Part shown: in pieces, positions 52,898 to 62,471 of the stretch | Layout of the letters: each line of letters begins with the position of its first letter | How positions within the stretch are numbered: the first letter of the stretch is position 1 | Source of the DNA: Clostridium sp. AM22-11AC | GTDB lineage: Bacteria; Bacillota; Clostridia; Lachnospirales; Lachnospiraceae | DNA length: 64,000 bases | Assembly: GCF_003473545.1 (NCBI RefSeq) | Contig: NZ_QUCM01000003.1 | Location: 187,472-251,471 of the forward strand | Reading direction: 5' to 3' | Translations under genes and position numbers: made by a program | The notes under the pieces: generated by a model | What the model was told of the DNA's origin: nothing | The model's input: the letters and a program-made list of their open reading frames with translations, nothing else | Database searches by the model: none

Positions 52898-53662
52898 TTA
52901 TCTTTTCTTATAAAGAACCAGTTCCGGAGTTTCCCCTTCTGGCCCGTATGTGCTGATCATAATGAAATCCATATTGGCAAGGACGCCGAAACACCTGTCA
53001 CCGCCAAATTCTGACTCCAGCTGATTGCCCAGATAGGTGATCTCATCATTTAAAAATTTTACTGTTTTTCCGTTTGGCAGCGGATATCCCAGATTTACAT
53101 AGCTGCCCACAAGGGCATTCAGTTTTTCCACTTTCGGTAATCCTTCAATGTGAAGATCATTGATCTCTTTTATCAATTGTTCTTTAAACGCCTCAAATTG
53201 TCCATTATCACTTAATTCTTCATACCGTTTCCAATAATCAAGACTGGGGAGCAGTTGCTTCATATAAGAACGCGCCTGTTCTTCTGTGAATTTATCATTT
53301 ACCATATGTTTTACGCAGACATCAATAAGATCATCCATATTACTATAGGTGTAGGTTCCATCGGCATAGCACCATTTACAATACTCTTCATTCAATGTGC
53401 CATCACCGTTATGGCTTATAATCCCATCCTCTAATGGCATTCCGCAGCACTGACACACAAGCTGCCTTGGGTCGCCTAAAAGGGTATTGATGGACACGTC
53501 AAATTCCTTCGATAACAACTTTAAGGTCTCCGTATTGGGAACGGTCTCCCCATTTTCCCAGCGTGACACCGCCTGCCGTGTAACCATAACCTTTTGTGCT
53601 AACTCTTCCTGAGACAGCCCTTTTTTCGTGCGAAGCTCAAAAATAACATTTTTTGTTTCCAT
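52898..53662 (-). CDS. XRE-family regulator with zinc-ribbon domain
   Basis: About 254 aa. Residues 1-65 are an XRE helix-turn-helix (TKKGLSQEELAQKVMVTRQAVSRWENGE). Residues ~75-150 form a zinc-ribbon of the Zn_ribbon_2 type (CQCCGMPL ... CKWCYADG), followed by a helical segment and a C-terminal domain of unknown role ending GETPELVLYKKR. I start at the ATG at 53662, which has GGAGG upstream; 55 extra upstream residues have a noncoding look. Its target is unknown; the next gene is the decayed nuclease. Confidence 0.82.
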   Translation of the reverse strand: METKNVIFELRTKKGLSQEELAQKVMVTRQAVSRWENGETVPNTETLKLLSKEFDVSINTLLGDPRQLVCQCCGMPLEDGIISHNGDGTLNEEYCKWCYADGTYTYSNMDDLIDVCVKHMVNDKFTEEQARSYMKQLLPSLDYWKRYEELSDNGQFEAFKEQLIKEINDLHIEGLPKVEKLNALVGSYVNLGYPLPNGKTVKFLNDEITYLGNQLESEFGGDRCFGVLANMDFIMISTYGPEGETPELVLYKKR

Positions 53663-53775
53663 GGTATCTACCTCCGTTATATAGATCATAACAGAATTAC
53701 AGGCTTTGGGAAAGCAACTTGCTGTTTCTATAGATATTGAAAGCCGCTGGCAGCCTTTTCCGAATGTATGGCAGC

Positions 53776-53811
53776 AAAAAAGCAGTCCCCATTGTAAAGC
53801 AGGACTGCTTA
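53776..53811 (-). terminator. Terminator after the CorC/HlyC-type gene
   Basis: AAGCAGTCC/GGACTGCTT arms followed by TTTTTG on the minus strand, overlapping the leader of the XRE gene. Confidence 0.8.
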
Positions 53812-53816
53812 GATTT

Positions 53817-55163
53817 TTATGTTGCATCCCCGGTTTCTGAGGTCTGCGCTTCTTTCAGTGTCATTTTTACCCGGTCGATCACCCGGTCTTCCATTTTTAA
53901 GATCTCGTAATCTGCTTCTGGGGTGGTCACTGTAAGGGGCAGCGCCTTTTCAGTAGGGATATATCCCAGAACTTCCATGAGATAACCGGACAAGGTATCA
54001 CATACGCTGTCCATATCCAGGTGGAATTCCTCTTTTAAATCTGACAGTGCAATACTTCCGGAAAGGCTGTATACATGTCCCGGCTCCAATTCGATGATCT
54101 CCGGTTCTACTTCTTCGTATTCTTCGTGGATATCACCTACGATCACCTCGATCAGGTCTTCCAGAGTGACCATACCGGATACGCCGCCGTATTCATCGAT
54201 CAGTATAGCCAGTTTTTCTTTTTTCTGCTGCATTTCCCTGAAAAGGGCGTCTGTACGCCTGTTTTCCGGAACGAAATAAGCAGGTGTTAAAAGGGAACGG
54301 ATATCCAGATTTTCAAAGGACTTCTTTCTGGCCTCAATGGTCAATGCCTTTGTGGAAAGGATACCGATGATATTATCAATATCTTCCTGATATACCGGGA
54401 TCTTGGAATGCATGGACTGTAAAATATCATCCAGATAAGAGTCCACCGGTTCGTCAATGTCAATGGCTACCATATCCTGTCTCGGTACCATGACTTCTTT
54501 TGCTTTTTTATCATCAAATGAGAAAATAGAAGTGATCATCTCTTTCTCGATCTCATTAAATACGCCGGTCTCACTTCCTGTTTCCAGAAGGGATTTAATC
54601 TCCTCTTCAGATACATCTGTTTCCAGATTTTCATGGTGCATACCGAAAAGCTTTAAGATCCCGCTGGTAGAAATATTTAAAAGGCCTACAAAAGGCTTTA
54701 CGATACAGGATACAAAATAAACCAGGCCAATGCAGGATAAACTGAATTTTTCCGCATTCTGCAATGCCATTCGTTTGGGGATCAGTTCCCCGAATACCAG
54801 ATTCACATAAACAAGAATAAGGGTAATGACCACCACTGCAGCAATCTTACTGCCTGGTATTCCCCATCTATTCATCTTTACAGCCAGTATTCCTGAAATT
54901 CCCGTTGCTGCCACAGCGCTGGAAAGAAAACCGGCCAGTGTGACTATTAACTGGATCGCAGATAAAAATGCTGTTGATCCTTCCATCAGGCGCTCGATCA
55001 GGGCTGCTTTCTTATTTCCCTGTTCTTTTAACCTGTGGATCTTGTTTTTGTTTACAGAAGCCACAGCCATCTCTGCTCCTGCAAAATACCCTCTTATAAG
55101 AGTAAGTACCAGCAAGATAAGAAGCTGTGTGAAAATACTGGCCGATTGCGGATCGGTTTCCAT
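53817..55163 (-). CDS. HlyC/CorC-family transporter-associated protein (DUF21-CBS-CorC_HlyC)
   Basis: About 448 aa. An N-terminal DUF21 (CNNM) membrane domain of four segments carries IRGYFAGAEMAVASVNK. A CBS pair follows (VMVPRQDMVAIDID; KIPVYQEDIDNIIGIL), and the C-terminal CorC/HlyC domain contains LIDEYGGVSGMVTLEDLIEVIVGDI. Such proteins affect Mg2+ or Co2+ handling; hemolysin activity is not implied. I start at METDPQSA (55163), with AAAGGAGG 13 nt upstream. Confidence 0.92.
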   Translation of the reverse strand: METDPQSASIFTQLLILLVLTLIRGYFAGAEMAVASVNKNKIHRLKEQGNKKAALIERLMEGSTAFLSAIQLIVTLAGFLSSAVAATGISGILAVKMNRWGIPGSKIAAVVVITLILVYVNLVFGELIPKRMALQNAEKFSLSCIGLVYFVSCIVKPFVGLLNISTSGILKLFGMHHENLETDVSEEEIKSLLETGSETGVFNEIEKEMITSIFSFDDKKAKEVMVPRQDMVAIDIDEPVDSYLDDILQSMHSKIPVYQEDIDNIIGILSTKALTIEARKKSFENLDIRSLLTPAYFVPENRRTDALFREMQQKKEKLAILIDEYGGVSGMVTLEDLIEVIVGDIHEEYEEVEPEIIELEPGHVYSLSGSIALSDLKEEFHLDMDSVCDTLSGYLMEVLGYIPTEKALPLTVTTPEADYEILKMEDRVIDRVKMTLKEAQTSETGDAT

Positions 55164-55253
55164 AATAAAAAATTCCTCCTTTTGGATGTATGCATTTTCG
55201 CAAATTATCATCCGTATGATTATCATTTAGACTTTATTATACAGACAGTCACG

Positions 55254-55298
55254 AAAAAAGTCAGCCCCTATTTTCTCAAAAAGGGACTGACTTTTTTA
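55254..55298 (-). terminator. Terminator of the ABC exporter operon
   Basis: AAAGTCAGTCCC/GGGGCTGACTTT stem followed by TTTCG on the minus strand. Confidence 0.85.
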
Positions 55299-55313
55299 CT
55301 TTTAATATTTCTT

Positions 55314-57086
55314 TTATCCTACAGCAGCAAACTGGCTGTTGTAAATTTCAGCATAAAAGCCGTTCTTTGCAAGAAGTTCTTCATGCTTTCCTTTTTCTAC
55401 AATATGTCCGTCACGCATAACAAGGATCATATCTGCCTCACGGATCGTAGAAAGACGGTGGGCTACAATAAAGCTGGTCCTTCCTTCCATCATCTTGGCA
55501 AAGGCCTTCTGAACGCGGATCTCTGTACGGGTATCGATAGAGGAAGTTGCCTCATCCAGGATCAGCATTGGCGGCAGGCAGAGCATAACTCTGGCAATAC
55601 ACAAAAGCTGCTTCTGGCCCTGGGACAGGTTTCCGCCGTCCTCACTGATCACTGTGTCATAACCCTGAGGCATTCGCATGATAAAGCTGTGTGCATGTGC
55701 CTCTTTAGCTGCATTTATGATCTCTTCTTCTGTTGCTTCTGGTCTTCCGTAGGCGATATTGTCCCGGATCGTACCGGATTTTAACCAGGTCTCCTGAAGC
55801 ACCATACCATAGCTGGTACGAAGGCTCTTTCTGGTCACATCGCGGATGTCCTTTCCTTCTACTTTAATAGAACCGGAATTTACATCATAAAAACGCATAA
55901 GCAGGTTGATCACGGTAGTCTTTCCACAGCCGGTAGGTCCTACAATGGCCACTCTCTCACCAGGTTTTACAGAAAGGTTCAGATCTTCGATCAGCGGTCT
56001 GTCTGGTGTATAGGAGAAGTTTACATGCTCGATCTCCACCTGGCCCTTTACATTTTCAAGGACTGTGGCGTCTTTCTTATCTTCCAGAATGGTCTTTTCA
56101 TTGATCAGCTCAAATACTCTGGCTGCAGATGCAAGGGCGTTCTGAAGCTCTGTTACAACGCCTGAGATCTCGTTAAACGGCTTTGTATACTGGTTTGCAT
56201 AGCTTAAGAAACTGGTAAGCTGTCCAACAGTCATAAAACCACGGATAGCTGCATAAGCGCCTGTAATACCAACTGCAGCATAAACCAGGCTGTTTACAAA
56301 ACGGGTAGCCGGATTGGTAATGGATGAGAAGAAGGTAGCGCGCAGACTGTAGCCAGCCAGCTTGTTATTGATCGTCTGGAAACGCTCTTCTGCTTCTTTC
56401 TGATAGCCAAAGGCCTGGACTACCTTCATATTTCCCAGCATTTCATCGGTCAGTGTGGTCAGCTCACCTCTGGTTTCAGACTGATGTTTAAACATAACAT
56501 AAGTCTTTTTTGCAATGAAACTTGCCACAAACAGAGAGATAGGTGTTAAAACTACAACTACCAGTGTGATCAGCGGGTTAATGGAAACCATGAAAAGCAG
56601 GGTTCCTAAAATAGTCATCAGTCCTGTAAAAAACTGGGTAAATCCCATAAGCAGACCTTCGGAGAACTGGTCGATATCTGCAATAATACGGCTGATGATA
56701 TCACCTGACGGGTGGGAGTCGATATAACTTAAAGGAAGGACTTCCAGATGTCCGAAAGCTTTGGTACGGATATCTTTTACAACTCTGTAGGTGATAATGT
56801 TGTTAATATGGTTCATAAGCCACTGGCTGATGGCGGTAGCTGCCATTGCCATGATGATCTTTTTAATAATACTGATCAGTGCCGAGAAATCTACATTTCC
56901 CTGACTTACGATCTCATCTACTGCTTTACCTGTAAGAATTGGGATATAAAGGGTAAATGCAACTGTTACTAATGCTAACAGAAGGGATAAACATACGGCC
57001 CATCTGTAAGCGGCAATGTAATCAAGGACTCTTTTTAATGTTTCAATGCTCTTATCCTTGCTCATTTTTGGCTTTTTACTGCTCAT
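55314..57086 (-). CDS. ABC exporter half-transporter, catalytically complete subunit
   Basis: About 590 aa: six transmembrane helices (to ~320) fused to a nucleotide-binding domain. Walker A is VGPTGCGKTTVINLL, the signature is LSQGQ, Walker B is MLILDEATSSID with the catalytic Glu, and the H-loop is VAHRLSTI. It pairs with the preceding gene to form a heterodimeric exporter of the BmrCD/YheHI type; the exported compound is unknown. The start at 57086 overlaps the upstream stop by 11 bp and has GAGGAGG upstream. Confidence 0.93.
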   Translation of the reverse strand: MSSKKPKMSKDKSIETLKRVLDYIAAYRWAVCLSLLLALVTVAFTLYIPILTGKAVDEIVSQGNVDFSALISIIKKIIMAMAATAISQWLMNHINNIITYRVVKDIRTKAFGHLEVLPLSYIDSHPSGDIISRIIADIDQFSEGLLMGFTQFFTGLMTILGTLLFMVSINPLITLVVVVLTPISLFVASFIAKKTYVMFKHQSETRGELTTLTDEMLGNMKVVQAFGYQKEAEERFQTINNKLAGYSLRATFFSSITNPATRFVNSLVYAAVGITGAYAAIRGFMTVGQLTSFLSYANQYTKPFNEISGVVTELQNALASAARVFELINEKTILEDKKDATVLENVKGQVEIEHVNFSYTPDRPLIEDLNLSVKPGERVAIVGPTGCGKTTVINLLMRFYDVNSGSIKVEGKDIRDVTRKSLRTSYGMVLQETWLKSGTIRDNIAYGRPEATEEEIINAAKEAHAHSFIMRMPQGYDTVISEDGGNLSQGQKQLLCIARVMLCLPPMLILDEATSSIDTRTEIRVQKAFAKMMEGRTSFIVAHRLSTIREADMILVMRDGHIVEKGKHEELLAKNGFYAEIYNSQFAAVG

Positions 57087-58854
57087 CCCGTTCCACCTCC
57101 TCTTTTGACAGCTGTGACAGGCAGATCTCCCTGTAAACATCGCATTCCTTCAGAAGCTGTTTGTGATTTCCAATACCTGCCAGTTTTCCATCATCCAGTA
57201 CAAGAATGGTATCTGCATTGCGGATGGTGGTAGCTCTCTGGGATACGATAAATACAGTCATATCCTTTGTATTTTCCCGGATGGCCTTTCTCAGTCTTGC
57301 ATCGGTTGCAAAGTCAAGAGCAGAAGCACTGTCGTCCATGATCAGGATCTGCGGATCCCGTACCAGTGCTCTTGCAATGGTAAGACGCTGACGCTGTCCA
57401 CCAGATAAGTTATGGCCGCCCTGGTCGATCATCAGATCAAGACCTTCGCCCTTGGCTTCAATAAAATCTCTTGCCTGGGCAACATCCAGTGCATGCCAGA
57501 TCTCTTCATCGGTAGCATCTTCCTTGCCCCAGCGCATATTGTCACGGAGCGTTCCCTTAAAGAGGACAGCTCTCTGAGGTACTACACCGATGGCATGTCT
57601 TAATTCTGTAAGAGGCAGATCTCTTACATCTGCTCCGTCAATAAGAACCTTTCCTTCTCTTACATCATAAAATCTTGGGATCAGGTTTACCAATGTGGAC
57701 TTACCTGAACCTGTACCACCGATGACACCAATGGTCTGTCCCTTCATTGCCTTAAAGGAAATGTCTGTAAGGGAGTCAGATTTTGCTCCTGCATAGGCGA
57801 AATCCACATGGTCAAATTCCATTTTTGCAGTTTCTGGGCTGATCTTCTGTGTAGTTTCCATTTCGTTTTCAGCATTTTGAGTTTTTGTCTCATGAGATTT
57901 TTCCTCAATACTGCTCTTGATCTCAAATACACTGTCCACACGCTTCATGCAGGCAACTGCCTTGGAGATCAGGATGATCAGGTTTGCCATCTTGATCAGT
58001 TCAACCAGGATCTGGGCCATATAGTTTACAAGGGCAATGACTTTACCCTGACTGATGATACCGGCATCTACTCTTCCGGCACCTACCCAGATCACAGCTA
58101 CGGTAGCAATATTAATGATCACATAAGTAACAGGATTTAACAGTGCGGAGATCTTTCCAACAAATACCTGCATCTTTACCAGGCTGCCGTTTTCTTCTTC
58201 AAACTTCTCTCTCTCATTTTCCTGGCGGTTAAAAGCGCGGATCACGCGCACACCCATGAGATTTTCTCTCGTAGTCAAGAGAACTTTATCCAGCTGTCTC
58301 TGTACAGACTGGTATAATGGCATACTTATCAACATGATACCAAATATTACCACGCAGAGTACAGGAATGGTCACTGCAAATACCATCGCTGTATGGGCAT
58401 CTACTGTAAATGCCATGACCATGGCACCGAATACAACGAATGGGGAACGTAACAGCAGACGCAGGGTCATGTTGATACCATTCTGCACCTGGTTGATGTC
58501 GCTGGTCATTCGTGTGATCAGGGTGGAGGTTCCTATGGTATCGATCTCTGTATAAGATAAGGTACCAATATGGGAAAACAGGTTATTTCGCAGTGCGGTG
58601 GCTGTTCCTGTTGCTGCCTTGGCTGCAAAGTACTGGGCTGTCAGGGAACAGGTCAGTCCAATGATTGCAAGGAGCAAAAGAAGACCTCCCATACGCACCA
58701 CATAAGATACACTTCCGTTTGCAATACCTACGTCTACCATATTGGCCACTACCAGAGGCACAAACAGCTCAAAGCTGGCCTCCAGCATTTTAAACAGCGG
58801 TCCCAGTATGCTCTCTTTTTTGTAGGCACACATGTAACTGAGCAATCGCTTCAT
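57076..58854 (-). CDS. ABC exporter half-transporter, degenerate-site subunit
   Basis: A 592-aa membrane-NBD fusion. Walker A GGTGSGKSTLVNLI and signature LSGGQRQRL are normal. Walker B ends ILIMDDSASALD, with Asp in place of the catalytic Glu, and the H-loop position reads VSQRATT, with Gln in place of His. These changes mark the degenerate ATP site of heterodimeric exporters. The first gene of the pair, divergent from a LysR-type regulator. Confidence 0.93.
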   Translation of the reverse strand: MKRLLSYMCAYKKESILGPLFKMLEASFELFVPLVVANMVDVGIANGSVSYVVRMGGLLLLLAIIGLTCSLTAQYFAAKAATGTATALRNNLFSHIGTLSYTEIDTIGTSTLITRMTSDINQVQNGINMTLRLLLRSPFVVFGAMVMAFTVDAHTAMVFAVTIPVLCVVIFGIMLISMPLYQSVQRQLDKVLLTTRENLMGVRVIRAFNRQENEREKFEEENGSLVKMQVFVGKISALLNPVTYVIINIATVAVIWVGAGRVDAGIISQGKVIALVNYMAQILVELIKMANLIILISKAVACMKRVDSVFEIKSSIEEKSHETKTQNAENEMETTQKISPETAKMEFDHVDFAYAGAKSDSLTDISFKAMKGQTIGVIGGTGSGKSTLVNLIPRFYDVREGKVLIDGADVRDLPLTELRHAIGVVPQRAVLFKGTLRDNMRWGKEDATDEEIWHALDVAQARDFIEAKGEGLDLMIDQGGHNLSGGQRQRLTIARALVRDPQILIMDDSASALDFATDARLRKAIRENTKDMTVFIVSQRATTIRNADTILVLDDGKLAGIGNHKQLLKECDVYREICLSQLSKEEVERDEQ

Positions 58855-58900
58855 AATGCATTTCTCCTATGAAATATTGTATTTTATTTAACTATCTGGT

Positions 58901-58929
58901 ATTATAGCACATGAAAATATATATTTAAA
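58901..58929 (-). promoter_or_regulatory. Candidate promoter of the ABC exporter genes
   Basis: Minus strand TTTAAA, 17-bp spacer, TGC-TATAAT (extended -10). The 150-bp AT-rich gap to the LysR gene is the natural place for LysR binding sites. Confidence 0.5.
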
Positions 58930-59004
58930 ATATTGATTTAATATGGAAATTATATGTTTATCGTATAGGTATTGCTATATTTTTTTTGGAAAAGAGGTAC
59001 TTTT

Positions 59005-59874
59005 ATGAACCTGAAACAGATGGAATATTTTGTAGCCATTGTAAATGAGGGAAATATCTCTGCCGCTGCCAAATCTCTGCATATCTCCCAGCCTCCTTTA
59101 AGCGCCCAGATGAAACTGTTGGAAGACGAACTGGGCGTGGTGCTTTTTGAGCGGGGCTCCAGGAGTATTTTTCTCACAGAGGCAGGAAAGGTTTTCTACG
59201 AAAAAGCTTTGCACATCTTACATCTGACTACGGCTGTTTCTGATGAACTGCAGCAGATGGGTCAGGGATTAAAAGGACCTCTGCATCTTGGAATGATCTC
59301 TTCAGTCCAGACTCCCAGGCTGATCCGGGCACTCTCCTCTTTTGTCAGTCTTCATCCGGAGGTGACCCTTCGCATCAGTGAGGGAAATACATATGAGCTG
59401 ATGGATCAGCTAAATTCCGGTCTCATTGAAGTTGCAGTGGTAAGGACTCCACTTCCTACAGAGTCTTATCAGTGCCACTTTTTAGAGGCAGAACCTATGA
59501 TGGCAGTAGGAAAGCCGGAATTTTTCCCGGATCCTGCAGCAAATTCCATATCCGTAGCTTCCCTGGCTTCCTGTCCTCTTATTGTCTACCGCAGATGGGA
59601 ACCTTTTATCAGCCACTGCTTTCCTGGCACTGCCCCGGATTACCTTTGTATCAATGACGATGCCAGGACCAGCATGACCTGGGCCCAGTGCGGCGCCGGA
59701 ATTGCCCTTGTGCCTTCTTCCATGGCAAAAGCAGGGGGCGAAGACTTATTAAAAATCCCCCTGAAAGATCAGGGGGTCATGAGCCGGATCGCGCTGATCG
59801 CCAGAAAACACGGTATGGTCAGCCGGGTATCCAGAGAATTTTTCCAGTTTTTTCCAAACTACTTTGCGAACTAG
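59005..59874 (+). CDS. LysR-family transcriptional regulator
   Basis: About 289 aa. The N-terminal winged helix is MNLKQMEYFVAIVNEG, then ISAAAKSLHISQPPLSAQMKLLEDELGV (26 to ~53) and RGSRSIFLTEAG; a linker helix leads to the effector-binding domain (from ~90, GPLHLGMISSVQTPRLI). I start at 59005 with AAGAGGT upstream. It is divergent from the ABC exporter pair, which it probably controls (inference). Confidence 0.9.
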   Translation: MNLKQMEYFVAIVNEGNISAAAKSLHISQPPLSAQMKLLEDELGVVLFERGSRSIFLTEAGKVFYEKALHILHLTTAVSDELQQMGQGLKGPLHLGMISSVQTPRLIRALSSFVSLHPEVTLRISEGNTYELMDQLNSGLIEVAVVRTPLPTESYQCHFLEAEPMMAVGKPEFFPDPAANSISVASLASCPLIVYRRWEPFISHCFPGTAPDYLCINDDARTSMTWAQCGAGIALVPSSMAKAGGEDLLKIPLKDQGVMSRIALIARKHGMVSRVSREFFQFFPNYFAN

Positions 59875-59876
59875 GA

Positions 59877-59950
59877 TGCTATGTGCCAGTGGAACATGTT
59901 CAGCACCGACCGAAGCGGAGCAGAGATGCGAAAGTGCAAAGCACGTAGCA
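59877..59950. repeat. Hairpin element between convergent genes
   Basis: TGCTATGTGC and GCACGTAGCA arms (9 of 10 pairing) enclose GC-rich DNA with further short inverted repeats. It lies between the stops of the LysR and YihY genes and may be a bidirectional terminator or a dispersed element. Confidence 0.45.
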
Positions 59951-59975
59951 ATTCCTTGAGCAAAGGAGCCACTAC

Positions 59976-60794
59976 TTATATCTCATCCCAGAACCAGTTA
60001 AGTTCCGCTCCCATAAACAATATGCACATACAGATATAAAGCCACAAAAATGACAAAGCAATGGCTGCAAGGCTGCCGTACATATAAGAATAGTTTTTCC
60101 CTCCTGTAAAATTAAAATACAGGGAAAATGCAAGAGAAAACAGCATCCAGCCGGTTGTGGAAAATACAGCTCCCGGCAACGCTACTTTTACGCTCTCCTT
60201 CTGGTCCGGCACCAGACAGTAGATCCCTAAAAAGAAAATAAGAAGGATAGCTGCGCCCCACAGCTGGCGCAGCTGGATCACATAGCCGGTAAATGGGGCG
60301 ATAAGAGGAAAATGGCTCTGGATAAAATTCTGGAGCGTCCGTCCAAATACCAGAAGGCCCATGGACATAAGGCAGACAGCAATAAAGAGAATGGTATAAC
60401 CGCAGCAGATCAGGCGGTTAAACACATACCAGTGCCTTCTTCCTCTTCCATTGACCCGGTTTAAGCCTCTTGCCACGCTGAACATACCCCTTCCTGCAGA
60501 CCAGAGAGCGGTTACAGCTGTAGCAGAGATCATGGTTGCCGGGGATTTTAACATCAGGTCATTGACTACACGAAATGCCAGAGATTTATAATCAGCCGGT
60601 ACAATATCCATGGCGATCTCTAAAAAATCCGCCTTGGAAATTCCCGGGATCATCTGGACCGCTGTGAGAAGCAGCATCAGAAAGGGAACAAAAGAAAGGA
60701 TCACAAAAAAAGAGACCTGGGCCGCATACACCGTCATCTCATCTTCTGAAAATTTATCGTAGATACGTTTTCCAATGAGAATGAGACGTACCAT
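59976..60794 (-). CDS. YihY/virulence factor BrkB family membrane protein
   Basis: A 272-aa integral membrane protein with about six hydrophobic segments. Family features are the N-terminal YDKFSEDEMTVYAAQVSFF, SATAVTALWSAGRGMFSVARGL (22 residues, abridged: TALWSAGRGMFS), and the C-terminal GSLAAIALSFLWLYICM. The family was once called ribonuclease BN, an error now corrected; its function is unknown. AGGAGG lies upstream of the ATG. Confidence 0.9.
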   Translation of the reverse strand: MVRLILIGKRIYDKFSEDEMTVYAAQVSFFVILSFVPFLMLLLTAVQMIPGISKADFLEIAMDIVPADYKSLAFRVVNDLMLKSPATMISATAVTALWSAGRGMFSVARGLNRVNGRGRRHWYVFNRLICCGYTILFIAVCLMSMGLLVFGRTLQNFIQSHFPLIAPFTGYVIQLRQLWGAAILLIFFLGIYCLVPDQKESVKVALPGAVFSTTGWMLFSLAFSLYFNFTGGKNYSYMYGSLAAIALSFLWLYICMCILFMGAELNWFWDEI

Positions 60795-60825
60795 GGGTCA
60801 AGTCCTCCTTATTAAAGCAAAGTGG

Positions 60826-60996
60826 ATCACCGCCCCCTGCGGGGCGGAGATGTGTCAACAACAGTTGTATTGCGCCCATGTCAAAGTCTGAGTGACTGTT
60901 CCCCCCGCGTCGCGGGGGAACATGGGGATTTTATGGACATCTGGCTATGTCCGGCTGGCTGCTCCCCGCGCTGCCGGGAATACCGGCTTTTACTCC
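60826..60996. repeat. GC-rich cluster of hairpins upstream of the YihY gene
   Basis: Four inverted repeats in 170 bp: CCGCCCC/GGGGCGG (60830-60847); CCCATG/CATGGG around GTTCCCCC/GGGGGAAC (60875-60926); GGACAT/ATGTCC (60935-60952); and CCGG pairs near 60974-60986. The composition is far richer in GC than the surroundings. No coding frame is convincing. The promoter of the YihY gene must lie within or near it. Confidence 0.5.
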
Positions 60997-61035
60997 AAAA
61001 AATGCAGGCATCACAATACACATGCCTGCATTTTA
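60997..61035 (-). terminator. Terminator after the TolC-like gene
   Basis: TAAAATGCAGGCAT/ATGCCTGCATTTT arms followed by a T run on the minus strand. Confidence 0.9.
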
Positions 61036-61117
61036 ACATAAATATCCTTCAAGTTCAACGCCCTCTCCGGCGCTGCCTGTATCCCGATCTTATATCCTAA
61101 ATTCTTATCCTTAAATC

Positions 61118-62455
61118 CTACTGTGTAATTCCCATAACTGCCCATCCATAAGTATCAGCCGCCTGGGTAAATGCCAGGTCAGCTGCCTTGTAGCTTGCTG
61201 TCTGGGAAATATAGTTCATTTCTTCTGTGAGATATTCTTCCTGGCTTAATAAACCGGCGCTGTATTTAATATCCGCATTCTTCTTCTGTCCTTCTGCCTT
61301 CCGGAACGCAGTCTGAGCTGCCTGAAGCTCACTTTTTTTCAGCAATACATTCTCATAAAGCTGGTTCATCTGAATAGTCAGGTTCTGCTCCCCCTCTTCT
61401 ACGGTAGCATTCCGGTTATTTTTTGCTGCTGTAGAAGTTGCCTTCGTGCCACGGCTGCTGATCAGGGAGCTGTTATTTCCTATAGCCTTTTTCGTATCCG
61501 CTTCCAGATCCATACTGTCTGCCTTTGCAAGGTCTGCTGCCGGGATCTCACAGATCACAAGGCCGCTGTCCGTATCCCGTCCTACCATAAGGCAGAGACT
61601 GCTGTAAGTGCTGTTTAAGCTCTCTTCCAGGGAAGAAAGGCTGCTCCTAGCACTTAACAACTGATTTTCTTTTTCCAGCACATCAGCTGCTGTAGACATT
61701 CCTGCTGCCTGTTTTGTTTTTTCCAGGTTTAAAGCCTTTTCATATACTTCCACCTGTTTTGTCAGTGTATCCTTCTGAAGACTTAAAGTCTCATAAGTCA
61801 TCATCAGGGACTGGGCTGCCACTGTCAGCTGGCGGGTCATGGTCCTTAAACTTTTATCACTGGCTTTTTTCATGCTGTCATACATTTTTTTATACATGCT
61901 GGATGCAGCTTTGTAAACTGCTTTTTCCTGGCTGTAGTAAGCATAATTTTCCATATCGCCATCCCGTTTAGCAGTTTGCAGATCCGTAGACGCGCTTGAC
62001 TGTCCAAACTTCAATTCATCCCATGCATTGACATAATCTTCCAAAGACTGGTTAAAACTGGTTAAAGACTGCTCAATAGTAGGATTGTACCGTGAGATCA
62101 GTGTATACAGCTCACTGTATTCTAACTGGTTATCCTGCAGCTTTGTCTCATCGGTCTCCACCTGCCCCATCCACTGGGCAGTATCAGAACCTTTGGTATC
62201 CTCTTTTTCCGCATCCGAGCCGTCTGCATTTCCCACCTGGATCTGGGAGCTGCCTTCCACTTCTTCCGGCCGGTCTGCAAATTCATCTGCATAGGCAGTG
62301 ATCAGCCCCAGCCGGCCCAGATCAGCTCCAAGTTCTCCCAAAGTGCCCATAACGCCTGTACCGACACCAGCTAACGCCACACAAAGCGCACCTGTCCTTA
62401 AAACCTTTGCCGCCTGCAGTTTCCATTTTTTTCCATATTTATCCTTTAAAAACAT
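61118..62455 (-). CDS. TolC-like (outer membrane efflux family) protein 1
   Basis: A 445-aa exported protein with a signal peptide (hydrophobic stretch about 20-40). Long alpha-helical, Gln/Ala/Ser-rich segments follow, with the repeat pattern of the OEP/TolC family (LEKTKQAAGMSTAADVLEKE; ADIKYSAGLLSQEEYLTEEM). TolC forms outer-membrane channels in Gram-negatives; this Firmicute probably has no outer membrane, so the location and role are uncertain. It may form a periplasm-like or wall-spanning adaptor for the RND pump (inference). It lies 16 bp after the second TolC-like gene. Confidence 0.8.
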   Translation of the reverse strand: MFLKDKYGKKWKLQAAKVLRTGALCVALAGVGTGVMGTLGELGADLGRLGLITAYADEFADRPEEVEGSSQIQVGNADGSDAEKEDTKGSDTAQWMGQVETDETKLQDNQLEYSELYTLISRYNPTIEQSLTSFNQSLEDYVNAWDELKFGQSSASTDLQTAKRDGDMENYAYYSQEKAVYKAASSMYKKMYDSMKKASDKSLRTMTRQLTVAAQSLMMTYETLSLQKDTLTKQVEVYEKALNLEKTKQAAGMSTAADVLEKENQLLSARSSLSSLEESLNSTYSSLCLMVGRDTDSGLVICEIPAADLAKADSMDLEADTKKAIGNNSSLISSRGTKATSTAAKNNRNATVEEGEQNLTIQMNQLYENVLLKKSELQAAQTAFRKAEGQKKNADIKYSAGLLSQEEYLTEEMNYISQTASYKAADLAFTQAADTYGWAVMGITQ

Positions 62456-62471
62456 ACAAGCTGCCTCCTTC

